From assembly GCF_003815015.1 (NCBI RefSeq), contig NZ_RKRE01000002.1, positions 372,001-436,000 of the forward strand: DNA of 64,000 bases. The letters are read 5' to 3'. Origin of the DNA: Thermodesulfitimonas autotrophica (GTDB lineage Bacteria > Bacillota > Desulfotomaculia > Desulfotomaculales > Ammonificaceae). The notes under the pieces are model-generated. The model was not told the origin of the DNA. It worked only from the letters and a program-made list of their open reading frames with translations, and made no database searches. The position numbers were made by a program, and so were the translations under genes. The first letter of the stretch is position 1. Every line of letters starts with the position of its first letter. This document shows positions 1-8,126 of this stretch, piece after piece.

Positions 1-737
1 TTTACCGACTCAGAGTGGCACCGGATCACGGGCACCCGGACTGTCGTCGCGGTAATCGATAGAGAATCGTCGTGGAAAATCTTGCGGGTTTCCTTGACCA
101 TCTTCCACTCTTCTTTGGTATAGTCTAGCTCTTGAAAAACATCGATGTGCGGGATCAGGTTGAAAGCGATCTGGTACGGGAAGACTTGCGGCGGGTACTC
201 TTGCCCGCTTAGCACCGCCCGGGTCTGCGCCTCAAGTTCCTTGATGGCCGCCGCCCCCGCACCGGAAACCGCCTGGTAGGTGGAAACCACTACCCGTTTG
301 ATCCCTGCGGCGTCGTAAATCGGCTTCAGGGGCACCACCATGATAATCGTGGAACAGTTAGGGTTAGCGATTATCCCTTTATGCCATTTAACATCTTCCG
401 GGTTGACCTCCGGGACCACTAAAGGAACATCGGGTTCAAGGCGAAAGGCGCTCGAGTTATCGATCACCAGCGCCCCCCGTTCTTTCGCGGCTAACGCGAA
501 CTCCTTGCTCGCGGCGCCGCCCGCAAAAAGCGCAATCTCCACGCCCTCAAAACTCTCCGGTCGCGTCTCTTCTACCGTATATGCTCCGCCCTTGAAATAA
601 ACGACCCTGCCGGCCGACCGGGCGGTGGCCAGAGGACGGAGCTCCCGCACGGGAAAGTTCCGCTCCTCCAGCACCTTTAAAATCTCCTGGCCGACCGCCC
701 CGGTCGCGCCTACCACCGCTACGTTAAACTGTCGCAA
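1..737 (-). CDS. asd: aspartate-semialdehyde dehydrogenase (3' end outside window)
   Basis: Converts aspartyl-4-phosphate to aspartate semialdehyde with NADPH, in the lysine/threonine/methionine and dipicolinate pathway. About 245 residues are visible. The N-terminal GATGAVGQ nucleotide-binding loop and the NPNCSTI motif with the catalytic Cys are present; the C-terminal third runs off the window edge. I chose the TTG start at 737 because the protein then begins LRQFNVAVVGATG, as in the family, and a GAGGAGG ribosome site lies just upstream. It follows dpaB by 33 bases in the same direction, the order seen in Bacillus (spoVFA-spoVFB-asd). Confidence 0.95.
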   Translation of the reverse strand, partial: MRQFNVAVVGATGAVGQEILKVLEERNFPVRELRPLATARSAGRVVYFKGGAYTVEETRPESFEGVEIALFAGGAASKEFALAAKERGALVIDNSSAFRLEPDVPLVVPEVNPEDVKWHKGIIANPNCSTIIMVVPLKPIYDAAGIKRVVVSTYQAVSGAGAAAIKELEAQTRAVLSGQEYPPQVFPYQIAFNLIPHIDVFQELDYTKEEWKMVKETRKIFHDDSLSITATTVRVPVIRCHSESV

Positions 738-770
738 AGGAGGCCTCCTCTCTAAAGCCTTATTTTCCCC

Positions 771-1376
771 TTACGAAGCGTTCGGGTAGCTAATTACGAT
801 GGGCTGGATCTGCTTCCCCTCGAGCGCGTACAAGATTGTGTCTAACAAAAGGTCCATCCGGGCAACCAGTGAATTCGGCTTTTCTTTCGGGTTATCCTGA
901 CCAAAGGGTACCATGTAAATGTTCTTCGCGTTTAGAAGCACACCCAAGTTGCGGGCGTTCATCCCCAGACCGTCGTTGGTTGCGATCGCCAGAACCACCG
1001 GCCGCTGGTTCCTGAGCTGCGCCTTGATTGCCATCAAAACCGGCCCGTCGGTAATCGCGTTAGCCAGCTTCGCCAGCGTGTTTCCGGTGCAGGGTGCCAC
1101 CACTAGAAGATCGAGAAGCTTCTTCGGACCGATCGGCTCGGCGGTGACAATCGAATCGATCACCGCGTTGCCGGTCAGCTCCTGCAGCGTACTCTTCCAG
1201 TGCGCCGCCGTTCCGAAACGGGTGTCGGTGGTGGCCACCTCACGACTCACTATGGGAATAACCTCGGCCCCTTCTTCAATCAACTTCGCTATATGGCCGA
1301 CAACCTCCTTCAAGGTGCAGAAAGAGCCGGTTAACGCAAACCCTATGCGCCGTCCCTTAAGCCGCACCGCAAGCAC
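771..1376 (-). CDS. dpaB: dipicolinate synthase subunit B (flavoprotein)
   Basis: Second subunit of dipicolinate synthase, which oxidises dihydrodipicolinate to dipicolinic acid, the calcium chelator of the spore core. At 201 residues it has the usual length. It has the flavoprotein (HFCD/Dfp-like) fold signatures: RRIGFALTGSFCT near the N-terminus, LLVVAPCTGNTLAKLA in the middle, then IATNDGLGMNARN. It lies between dpaA and asd, as in Bacillus. The mother cell normally expresses it late in sporulation, consistent with the sigma-K-like promoter ahead of dpaA. Confidence 0.95.
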   Translation of the reverse strand: MLAVRLKGRRIGFALTGSFCTLKEVVGHIAKLIEEGAEVIPIVSREVATTDTRFGTAAHWKSTLQELTGNAVIDSIVTAEPIGPKKLLDLLVVAPCTGNTLAKLANAITDGPVLMAIKAQLRNQRPVVLAIATNDGLGMNARNLGVLLNAKNIYMVPFGQDNPKEKPNSLVARMDLLLDTILYALEGKQIQPIVISYPNAS

Positions 1377-1423
1377 CCCCCTGAAATACTGGAAAAGATT
1401 ACCTGTCCACCAGAAGACCGCTC

Positions 1424-2320
1424 TTAAGGTCCAACCGCAAGCGCGAGACCCTTTTCTTCTACCAGCAGATCAGCAACCACCTGGGCGAATATCCGGCCCG
1501 CTGTTTTGGGCGCCACCCTTCCCGGCAACGAAGGCGCTAAGATGGCCTGCCGTTTCAAACGCTGGGCGGCATCGAAATCGGTTCCGCCCGGCCTGGTCGC
1601 CAGGTCGATTATCAACACGTCGGGCCGCGTAGCCTTCAGGATTTTTGCGGTCAGCACCAGCGCCGGCACCGTGTTGAAGATTACGTCGGCTTCGCCAGCC
1701 AGCACCGGCAACCTGCCGAAGTCGGCAACCCGGCAGCCCATCTCCATCGCCCGCGCCCGCTGCGCCGCGTCGCGCGCCACGACGGTGGTTCGGGCACCGA
1801 GAGCGGTAAGCATCCGCGCCAGGGTCATACCGACCCGCCCAAAGCCCAGCACAAAAGCGGCTGAACCGTGGATGGTTACCGGCAGGTGCTCCATTGCCAG
1901 TTGAATTGCCCCTTCGGCCGAAGGGATCGCGTTTAAAATGGCGAAATCGTCCCGTTCCGCAATCTCGACCAACTTTAGCCCGCGCCGGTTAGCAACTTCG
2001 CGCAGGAACTTTCTGGCAAAGCCAGTAAAAACCGGCGTTCCCACGGAAAGGACCGCCAGGTCTTCCTCGCTGAGCGAAAGCGGCTTACCCGGCGTCGCCA
2101 CGTAACCATCGTCGCTTACCCCCGGCAGGGGGAAAACCACAGCATTCGCTCCGCGCAGCGCCGCCTCAACGGTACCTGCCGCCTGAACGCCCGCAACGGC
2201 CACTTCGTGCCCGGCCAATCTTACCTGTGCGCCTTCTTTCAGGAACTCTTCCGCCACAAAAACCGCCCGGTGATCGCCGCCTACAACGCTTACGGTGATT
2301 CCTCTGAGTCTGCCTTTCAC
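1424..2320 (-). CDS. dpaA: dipicolinate synthase subunit A
   Basis: Dehydrogenase-like subunit of dipicolinate synthase, 298 residues. The N-terminal dipicolinate synthase domain (residues about 8-130) is followed by a Rossmann domain with the glycine-rich AFVLGFGRVGMTLARML motif near 155-170. The N-terminal sequence ITVSVVGGDHR is typical. It forms an operon with dpaB 47 bases downstream. Its own upstream region carries a good sigma-K-type promoter (2347-2375), so it can be transcribed separately from dapB. Confidence 0.95.
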   Translation of the reverse strand: MKGRLRGITVSVVGGDHRAVFVAEEFLKEGAQVRLAGHEVAVAGVQAAGTVEAALRGANAVVFPLPGVSDDGYVATPGKPLSLSEEDLAVLSVGTPVFTGFARKFLREVANRRGLKLVEIAERDDFAILNAIPSAEGAIQLAMEHLPVTIHGSAAFVLGFGRVGMTLARMLTALGARTTVVARDAAQRARAMEMGCRVADFGRLPVLAGEADVIFNTVPALVLTAKILKATRPDVLIIDLATRPGGTDFDAAQRLKRQAILAPSLPGRVAPKTAGRIFAQVVADLLVEEKGLALAVGP

Positions 2321-2346
2321 TTTTCTCGCCCCCCGCGGCTTATAAC

Positions 2347-2375
2347 CAGTATATGACCCCGGGGGGAGGGAGGTG
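2347..2375 (-). promoter_or_regulatory. sigma-K-like promoter for dpaA-dpaB
   Basis: On the minus strand CACC (2375-2372), a 16-base spacer and CATATACTG (2355-2347) match the sigma-K consensus mACm-N16-CATAnnnTA at every defined position except the last base. The site lies 27 bases upstream of the dpaA start. In Bacillus the spoVF operon is transcribed by sigma-K, so place and function agree. It was identified by eye only. Confidence 0.5.
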
Positions 2376-2402
2376 CGTTTTGGAAGTTGGCGGCCAGAAG
2401 CC

Positions 2403-3200
2403 TCAAGCGAATATCAGCTTATCAAGCCCGTAAACCATTTCCTTCAGCTCCAGCACCTTTTTGATCGCCATTATCACCCCCGGCATGAAGGATTCCCGCG
2501 AGATTGAGTCGTGCCTGATGGTGAGCGTCTGCCCTAAGCCCCCAAAAATAACCTCCTGATGCGCGATGAAGCCCGGCAGGCGCACGCTGTGGATCCTGAT
2601 TCCTTCCAGCGAACCGCCCCGGGCTCCACTCAGTTTCTCCAGTTCCGTCCGGTCCTCAACCGCCTCGTTCGTCCGGTTGGCCGCGATAATCTCTGCCGTC
2701 TTCAGTGCCGTTCCGGAAGGCGCATCGAGCTTCTGGTTGTGATGGAGCTCGATGATCTCCGCTGCCGGCAGGTACCTGGCGGCTATCCCGGCAAAGTGCA
2801 TCATCAATACCGCCCCGATGGCAAAGTTTGGTGCGACCAGTCCGCCCACGCCTTGCTCCCGGCACAGCCGGCTCAACTCCGCCAGCTCTTCCGCCGGGAT
2901 GCCCGTCGTGCCTACCACCGGACGGACCCCGCAGGCGATAGCGGTCCGGATATTCTGCACTGCTGCCTTCGCCGCAGTGAAGTCCACCATCACCGCCGCA
3001 CCGGTTTCCCGCAGCACACTTTCCAGGTCGGACCGGACCACAACTCCTATCGGGCCTACGCCGGCCAAAACACCGGCGTCTTCACCCACATGATTCACAT
3101 CAACCGCACCAACTACCGTCATCCCGTTGGTCCTGCTCACTGCGCGGACAACTTCCCGGCCCATCCTGCCGGCCGCGCCGGTCACCACTACGCCGACCAA
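2403..3200 (-). CDS. dapB: 4-hydroxy-tetrahydrodipicolinate reductase
   Basis: Reduces 4-hydroxy-tetrahydrodipicolinate to tetrahydrodipicolinate with NAD(P)H, the lysine/diaminopimelate step next to the dipicolinate branch point. It has 265 residues, the family norm. The N-terminal GAAGRMGREV nucleotide loop, GTTGIPAEEL, and the substrate/catalytic segment ELHHNQKLDAPSGTAL are present. The start is a TTG at 3200 preceded by a G-rich ribosome site. Its position beside dpaA fits competition for the same precursor pool in vegetative cells and the mother cell. Confidence 0.96.
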   Translation of the reverse strand: MVGVVVTGAAGRMGREVVRAVSRTNGMTVVGAVDVNHVGEDAGVLAGVGPIGVVVRSDLESVLRETGAAVMVDFTAAKAAVQNIRTAIACGVRPVVGTTGIPAEELAELSRLCREQGVGGLVAPNFAIGAVLMMHFAGIAARYLPAAEIIELHHNQKLDAPSGTALKTAEIIAANRTNEAVEDRTELEKLSGARGGSLEGIRIHSVRLPGFIAHQEVIFGGLGQTLTIRHDSISRESFMPGVIMAIKKVLELKEMVYGLDKLIFA

Positions 3201-3225
3201 AACCCCACCCCCTTACTTTTACCTT

Positions 3226-3254
3226 ATTGTGATACAACAAGTCTCCAAAGTCAA
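3226..3254 (-). promoter_or_regulatory. sigma-A-like promoter for dapB
   Basis: Minus strand: TTGACT (3254-3249), 17-base spacer, CACAAT (3231-3226). The -35 box is strong and the -10 box weaker. It lies about 26 bases upstream of the dapB start. Confidence 0.45.
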
Positions 3255-3303
3255 GCTGTCGCAAAACGTTAGCCCATCCATGGTGCACCGCCCGCATTCG
3301 CCG

Positions 3304-4467
3304 TCAAAAAGTAATCTTCAAACTCTGGCCGGGCGGCGCAGAGTGATCAAAAAGGGCCGGGCAGACGGATTCTTTTGTAGGCCACAGGCGGGCGAGCTGA
3401 TCGCTAACCAGAACGCACTCCAGCCCGAAAGGAAGGTACCCGGCATACCCTAACAGCGGCATCGCGAAGACCTGGAAGCGGTGCACGAAAGGAACAGCGT
3501 ACTCCCAGCGGGCCAAGCTATAGTAGTTCCACATTTCCCAGAAAAAGCCGCAGATCAAGCCCGCCGCAGCAGGCACCAGAACCGGGCGCCAGTCCCCTTC
3601 CTTGAGCGGCGCGAAGACCGTCTCCTCGCCGAGCAGGGTCTGAAGCGAAATAATAACTGCCAGGGGAGCAAGCCAGAGGAGCGGGAAAAGGTACCGGGGC
3701 CAGATGCCGAGACCCGCAAGACCCGCCGCAGCAAAGAGCAGCAGCAGTCCGGCGACGCGGCGCGGGCGTTCTATCCGTGGTGCCCAGAACCCGGCGCGGC
3801 GGGATCCCCAGAAAGGGTAGCTTGCCAGCCACTCCGCGGTGCTGAGAACCGCGGGGAGAACCGTGGCAAACGGGGGCGTCGCCAGCAAAAAGTACTCGAG
3901 GGGACCGAGTTCGCCGAGGCCTACATAATACCAGTTCGCGACGAAGCGGTTGAGGTACTCGAAGTACCACCAGAAGAAAGCGCTTAAAGGAAAGAGGGCG
4001 AGGAAATAGCCGGTCCGCTCCGTCAGCAGGCAGCGCCCCGTTCGCCGGAAGGTGAGGGCGTTCACCACCACAATGTAGCCGAGCCATAGAGGGCTGAAAG
4101 TGTACCGCTGCCACGGCGCAAACCACGGAAAGCGGGTCCAGGCCAGCACCCATGCGCAGCCCAACCAAAGAAGACCCGCCACGCCCCACCAGGGCAGTCG
4201 CCCCGGCCGGGGCGACTGCGAATCAGCCGGAAGCGACGGGCACCGGAACCAGGCCCAATAAAGCGCTGCCGTGGCAAGGGGGAGAAGGGCAAGCAAAAAG
4301 AAGGCCACCCAGGAAAAAGAGGGCTGGGCTACATCGCGGGTTGCCGGCGGAAAAGATAGGTACGGGGTAACTGCGCCGCCGGTAACCTTTACTCCCAAGA
4401 GAGGAAGGCCGAGGAGGAGCAGCGAAAGAATCCCGAGCTTCAAGAAAGCTCGCGCCAAAAGAGCCAC
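3304..4467 (-). CDS. multi-pass membrane protein of unknown function
   Basis: 387 residues with roughly ten hydrophobic segments and no recognised catalytic motif. It is very rich in Trp and aromatic residues. Two similar aromatic patches stand out: FFWWYFEYLNRFVANWYY at about 165-180, and FFWEMWNYYSLARWEY at about 310-325. These may reflect an internal duplication. It is a single gene downstream of nothing obvious, transcribed toward dapB, with about 200 bases separating it from the oppositely oriented small heat-shock gene. I do not recognise the family. Reading frame and composition look like a real gene, not a shadow. Confidence 0.75.
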   Translation of the reverse strand: MALLARAFLKLGILSLLLLGLPLLGVKVTGGAVTPYLSFPPATRDVAQPSFSWVAFFLLALLPLATAALYWAWFRCPSLPADSQSPRPGRLPWWGVAGLLWLGCAWVLAWTRFPWFAPWQRYTFSPLWLGYIVVVNALTFRRTGRCLLTERTGYFLALFPLSAFFWWYFEYLNRFVANWYYVGLGELGPLEYFLLATPPFATVLPAVLSTAEWLASYPFWGSRRAGFWAPRIERPRRVAGLLLLFAAAGLAGLGIWPRYLFPLLWLAPLAVIISLQTLLGEETVFAPLKEGDWRPVLVPAAAGLICGFFWEMWNYYSLARWEYAVPFVHRFQVFAMPLLGYAGYLPFGLECVLVSDQLARLWPTKESVCPALFDHSAPPGQSLKITF

Positions 4468-4685
4468 CTACCGGACCGAGTCTTTTCTCGCAGGATTTTT
4501 CGCCGTCCCAGAACGAAATCCCTTCTGGAAAACATTGCGCGCCGCCACAACCAGAATCCTGCCACTACCTACCGCTCGCAAGCCAGCGCATAAATCAGGA
4601 AAGGACCGGTCAGAATAGTTTACGAGCACCGAAAAACCGCATCCTTTGCGAACCGCTATATAAAATGGCTACGGAGGGAAAGGCA

Positions 4686-5063
4686 GTGGAAATAAGGCAG
4701 ACACCCAGCCCTGAAGTAACCGGCGCCATCTCTACAGGGATGCCTTCGTGGATGGTTCCCCCAGGCATCATTCCCCGGGCGGATATCCTCGACACCGGGG
4801 AGCAAATCGTCTACCTGGTGGACTTGGCCGGAGTGGACCCCGATAAGCTTGTGCTGGAGGTTTCTCCCACCGAAATTGCGATCAACGGGCCGCTGAGCGA
4901 AAACTTTCCCCGCGGCACGCTTCTGTACGCCGAACGCCCCCGCGGGGCTTACACCCGCCTCCTATCCCTGCCGCCCCAGGCAGATCCAGAGCGGGTAAGC
5001 GCGGACCTCACCAACGGCGTGCTCGTGATCCGCTTCGCGAAAAAAGGGCGGCCTGAAGCTTAA
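4686..5063 (+). CDS. Hsp20/alpha-crystallin small heat-shock protein
   Basis: ATP-independent holdase chaperone, 125 residues from the GTG at 4686. A GGAGGG ribosome site sits at 4673-4678, eight bases before that GTG. An in-frame ATG at 4665 lies upstream of this ribosome site and has none of its own. The alpha-crystallin domain covers about residues 30-120 (PRADILDTGEQIVYLVDLAGVDPDKLVLEV, with the late NGVLVIRF strand). The C-terminal IxI tail motif is not evident, so higher-order assembly may differ. It is one of two sHSPs within 2.5 kb. Confidence 0.88.
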   Translation: MEIRQTPSPEVTGAISTGMPSWMVPPGIIPRADILDTGEQIVYLVDLAGVDPDKLVLEVSPTEIAINGPLSENFPRGTLLYAERPRGAYTRLLSLPPQADPERVSADLTNGVLVIRFAKKGRPEA

Positions 5064-5084
5064 AACGCGGGCCGTTACGCGATT

Positions 5085-5261
5085 TCACCTATCCACCTCC
5101 CGGATGATGAAGCCCGTCTCGCTCACCTCCTGGTAAGGAAAACGGTACTCCGCTGAAGGGTAGCCGCTGCTGTTCGTCAAAAGGTAGTAGCGATTCGAAA
5201 GCGGGTACCTGAAGCGAACGGGCAGAATCCTCTGTTCCGGCTGTTGCTCCTTTTCCGGCAT
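5085..5261 (-). CDS. small protein of unknown function (58 aa)
   Basis: 58 residues starting MPEKEQQPEQRILPVRF, from the ATG at 5261, which has an AGGGAGG ribosome site at good spacing. The frame stays open back to a TTG at 5354 that overlaps the stop of the upstream protease gene (TTGA), giving an 89-residue alternative. The body is rich in Tyr, Arg and Ser (NRYYLLTNSSGYPSAEYRFPYQEVSETGF). I do not recognise it. It lies directly downstream of the SDH-type protease in the same direction and may be coupled to it. Confidence 0.55.
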   Translation of the reverse strand: MPEKEQQPEQRILPVRFRYPLSNRYYLLTNSSGYPSAEYRFPYQEVSETGFIIREVDR

Positions 5262-5350
5262 CCGTTTTTCCTCCCTGATAAAAAGTCGGCTTTTGAGCCT
5301 CCCGATCTTCATCCCCGGTCTCCCGCCCCTTTTCCCGCAACGCTTTTCGC

Positions 5351-6337
5351 TCAAATCCGGCTGTGCCAGCCCTGTTTCAGGATGTTGACGCTGATCTGGC
5401 CCGCTTCCGGGAAGTCGCGACGTTCAACCACACCCGTAAAGACGAAGGCGTCCTGACCGCCCTCAGACTCCACAAAGCCCCCGGTCACCTCGAACTCGGT
5501 CCGGGAGCCGCGCAGGATTTTCGCGGGGTTAAAGGGCTCCGTCATCACCAGCTCGGCAACAAAGTCCTCGTAAAGCTCCCACATCAGCGCTTCAAGCCGC
5601 TCCGAGGGAAAAATGACCGGCAGCATTATCTCCCGCAGCGCTTCCTGACGGGAAATCATATGGTTATGCGCGTAAAGCTTTTCGGTCAGGCTGTCGATGA
5701 TGTGGCGCACCCGCTCTTCGGGGAAAGGCTCCCGGCGCAACTCTAAGAGCCGCCGCGCCAGAGAGCGGACTAACAGGTAGTTGCGGTGGACGTTGCCGAG
5801 GGCCAGCGGGTGGATTCGCTCCGCCAGCAGGAGGAAGGCCCGCGCCAAGTGCTCCTCGCTCGTAATCCCGCCCTGCTCGCGGGCGAGGGCCAGATAGGAA
5901 TAGACATCCTCAACGTTAACCGGGATGCGCGCTGAAGGGTTATGCGGGTCCTGCGGGTTAAAGGCATTCACCACACTCGGGTCGATCGGCCCTAATTCCC
6001 CCATTTTCGTCATCACAATCTGGTCGGCCCCAAGACAAACCAGCGTTCCCGCACTGTAGGCCCGGAAAGGTATCAGGACATCGAAGTAAGGCGCAAACTC
6101 CCGGATAAGGTGGACCAGACGCCAAGGAGTCAGAACATCGCCGCCGCGCGTATAGAGAAAGAGGGCCACCCGTTCGGGGTTCCTGAGCGAACGCAGGTGC
6201 CGGTAAAGAACCGGCAGAACGTCGGGGGCTATCCGCGTCGAAACATTCTCCCGGTCACCGGTAAAATAGCAGATTACCGCCGCGTTATGCAGTTTCCCGA
6301 TTTCGGCAATTATCTCGCGCCTCTCTAAGTAGGGCAC
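5351..6337 (-). CDS. SDH-type serine protease (ClpP/crotonase fold)
   Basis: 328 residues. The family is annotated as serine dehydrogenase proteinase (SDH_sah) and is related to SppA/ClpP. Visible signature: YTRGGDVLTPW (62-72) for the oxyanion loop, FRAYSAGT with the candidate nucleophile Ser95, and MGELGPIDPSV. No signal peptide is seen, so it is probably cytosolic or membrane-associated. The GTG start at 6337 follows GGAGAGG. Placed between two sHSP genes, it may help clear damaged protein; that role is inferred from context. Confidence 0.85.
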   Translation of the reverse strand: MPYLERREIIAEIGKLHNAAVICYFTGDRENVSTRIAPDVLPVLYRHLRSLRNPERVALFLYTRGGDVLTPWRLVHLIREFAPYFDVLIPFRAYSAGTLVCLGADQIVMTKMGELGPIDPSVVNAFNPQDPHNPSARIPVNVEDVYSYLALAREQGGITSEEHLARAFLLLAERIHPLALGNVHRNYLLVRSLARRLLELRREPFPEERVRHIIDSLTEKLYAHNHMISRQEALREIMLPVIFPSERLEALMWELYEDFVAELVMTEPFNPAKILRGSRTEFEVTGGFVESEGGQDAFVFTGVVERRDFPEAGQISVNILKQGWHSRI

Positions 6338-6388
6338 AAGACCTCTCCTCTCGGTACCGGGCAGCGCTTTAAAATTTCGCCTCTCGAA

Positions 6389-6418
6389 ATAGTATCCGCG
6401 AAAAGGGGGAAAAGTAAA
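6389..6418 (-). promoter_or_regulatory. candidate promoter for the SDH-type protease
   Basis: Minus strand: TTTACT (6418-6413), 18-base spacer, TACTAT (6394-6389), about 50 bases upstream of the GTG start. Moderate match to sigma-A consensus. Confidence 0.35.
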
Positions 6419-6523
6419 CCGCCAACGCAGTCCGCCAAAGGATCTGGGCGCAGGTATAAAAAAACGCGGGAACTCAAAAAATATTCTCCGGTAACCTTAA
6501 AACTTAAAAAGGAGGCTGATGTT

Positions 6524-7270
6524 TTGTACATCCAAACCTTTAACCCCAACCAAGCCGTAGCTTTGAGCCAGGGATACCGCGCTGCCACCACGGCAATCCC
6601 CGTTGCGGTCCGGCCAAGCCCGCAGGGGAACACCGTCGTTTACTCCTTTAACCCCGCCTTAGCTCAGGGTTTCACCTTTAATCCTATGGTCAATCCGGCG
6701 CTCAGCCTGGCCTACAATCCGGCTATGCTGAGCAGCGCCGCCCTGGCGAACCCGTTTCTGATGAGCACCGCTTGGGCAAACCCGGCCCTCACCACGGGCA
6801 TGATGACCCCAACCATCAGCCCGATGGTAAGTGCCTGGAATCCGGCCGCAAGCGCCATTAATCCGGCCGCGACGGCCTTTGCCAATCCGGCGCTCCAGCA
6901 GGCTTATATCAACCCCTTCTTAAGCGGCCAGTTCATGATGGGAATTCCGGGAGCCACGATCCAGTCATCGGCAGGTTTGGCGCAAATGCGGGTTGACCTG
7001 CACGAGACAAACAGTGACGTTGTAGTTGCTGCGGAGCTTCCGAACGTAAGCCTCAACGACCTTAACCTCACCGTAACGGACGACTCCCTCTCGATTTCGG
7101 CAACGGCCTTTGCGGGCGGCCAAGTCACCAGCCTCTTCAGGACGATCGCCCTGCCATGCAGCATTAAATCGGAACAGGTGGAGGCTACCTACTCTAACGG
7201 CATCCTGGAGATCAGAGCCCCCAAGGCCGACGTGGCCACCCGGCGCCGCGTGAAGATCAACGTCGTGTAG
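6524..7270 (+). CDS. small heat-shock protein with Asn-Pro-rich N-terminal region
   Basis: 248 residues. The C-terminal ~95 residues (about 153-248) are an alpha-crystallin/Hsp20 domain (MRVDLHETNSDVVVAAELPNVSL ... NGILEIRAPKA) ending in a VKINV tail that could serve as an IxV motif. The N-terminal ~140 residues contain eleven Asn-Pro dipeptides, mostly as NPA or FNP (for example at 43, 53, 57, 65, 76, 86, 106, 113, 121, 130), with Ala, Met and aromatics and very few charges. The TTG start at 6524 is forced because the nearby ATG is in a frame that stops after 13 codons; an AAGGAGG site precedes it. A strong terminator follows. I know no named family with this N-terminal region. Confidence 0.85.
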   Translation: MYIQTFNPNQAVALSQGYRAATTAIPVAVRPSPQGNTVVYSFNPALAQGFTFNPMVNPALSLAYNPAMLSSAALANPFLMSTAWANPALTTGMMTPTISPMVSAWNPAASAINPAATAFANPALQQAYINPFLSGQFMMGIPGATIQSSAGLAQMRVDLHETNSDVVVAAELPNVSLNDLNLTVTDDSLSISATAFAGGQVTSLFRTIALPCSIKSEQVEATYSNGILEIRAPKADVATRRRVKINVV

Positions 7271-7299
7271 GCTCTATACCGGAAAGATACCAGCATGAA

Positions 7300-7336
7300 A
7301 GGGGCCGTCCTGAAAGCAGGACGGCCCCTTTTTCTC
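7300..7336 (+). terminator. rho-independent terminator after the NP-rich sHSP
   Basis: A 13-bp GC-rich stem (AGGGGCCGTCCTG paired with CAGGACGGCCCCT), a four-base loop and a run of five T. Confidence 0.9.
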
Positions 7337-7456
7337 CCCTATCCGCTCAGGGCCCCGGTCTCCTTTTAACAAGCCGATGGGAACACTGCCCTTCCCACCG
7401 AAATATCCAAGACAAATTTTTACGCGGGTCATAAACGCCCCACTCAGGAAGGCATC

Positions 7457-7714
7457 TCACCGGAAACGGGGGGTAGTTTGGTCGAGCTCGACCACGATCA
7501 CCTCAGAGCCGATCTTTTTGACCGCCTCCCAAGGGATAACGAGCTGCGGGCGCTCGACCCATAGGTTCAGGAGACTCTGCCGGCGCGGGAGGATAATGCT
7601 ATGCACCTGCCCTGTCGCAGCGTCGATAGTGAGGTCGGATTCCCCGACCACACCAAGGCGCGCACCGTCGTAAAGGTTGACAATCTCCTTGCCGATAAGT
7701 TCGCCAAGCCTCAC
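7457..7714 (-). CDS. YlmC/YmxH-family PRC-barrel sporulation protein
   Basis: 85 residues from the GTG at 7714, which has a GAGGTG ribosome site. The PRC-barrel signature VRLGELIGKEIVNLYDGARLGVV is followed by VHSIILPRRQS and IPWEAVKKIGSEVIVVEL. Family members are small Firmicute proteins linked to sporulation with no defined biochemical role; ymxH lies in the ymxG-ymxH-spoVFA stretch of Bacillus. Longer versions of the frame read through an obviously unrelated upstream segment, so I use the short start. Confidence 0.8.
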   Translation of the reverse strand: MRLGELIGKEIVNLYDGARLGVVGESDLTIDAATGQVHSIILPRRQSLLNLWVERPQLVIPWEAVKKIGSEVIVVELDQTTPRFR

Positions 7715-7736
7715 CTTTTGCCACCTCGCGTAGCGA

Positions 7737-8087
7737 TTATTTCCCGCCGGGCATAATCTTACACCGCCCAACCCGGCACAGGCGCAAAATAAAGGGTTGT
7801 AGCAGGGCGAGCGTAATAGCGATGGTCGCGAGCGGATCAAGCTCCAGCCCCAAAACGGCAATCCGGGAAGGGATGTTCACCTCTAAGAAATCGACCAGGA
7901 GGGAAAGGGACAGGTAGATGCCGCCTGCAACGCCCACTAAATAGGCCAGGGCACCCGATAGGGGCGAAGGCGTCCCGTTCAGGCTTTTTTCCCGCAGGGA
8001 AAGCTGGTGGGCCTTCTCTTTAACCGATAGCACCATGAGGGCAAAAACTCCGGCGCAAAAAAGAATGGTCGCGAGCACATTGTCCAC
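7737..8087 (-). CDS. small membrane protein of unknown function
   Basis: 116 residues from the GTG at 8087 (an ATG-less upstream extension to 8129 is possible). About three hydrophobic segments: VLATILFCAGVFALMVL at the N-terminus, LAYLVGVAGGIYLSLSLLVDFL in the middle, and DPLATIAITLALLQPFIL near the C-terminus. It sits 22 bases ahead of the ymxH-like gene in the same direction, so they probably share a transcript and a sporulation-related role. The family is not recognised; YtrH-like was considered but not supported. Confidence 0.6.
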   Translation of the reverse strand: MDNVLATILFCAGVFALMVLSVKEKAHQLSLREKSLNGTPSPLSGALAYLVGVAGGIYLSLSLLVDFLEVNIPSRIAVLGLELDPLATIAITLALLQPFILRLCRVGRCKIMPGGK

Positions 8088-8126
8088 CCCCCGTTCATTA
8101 CTTATGACGGACCAACCCCCGGTATA

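Noticed and set aside
4468-6523. CIRCE or other heat-shock operator ahead of the sHSP genes
   Set aside because: No TTAGCACTC-N9-GAGTGCTAA or close variant was found.
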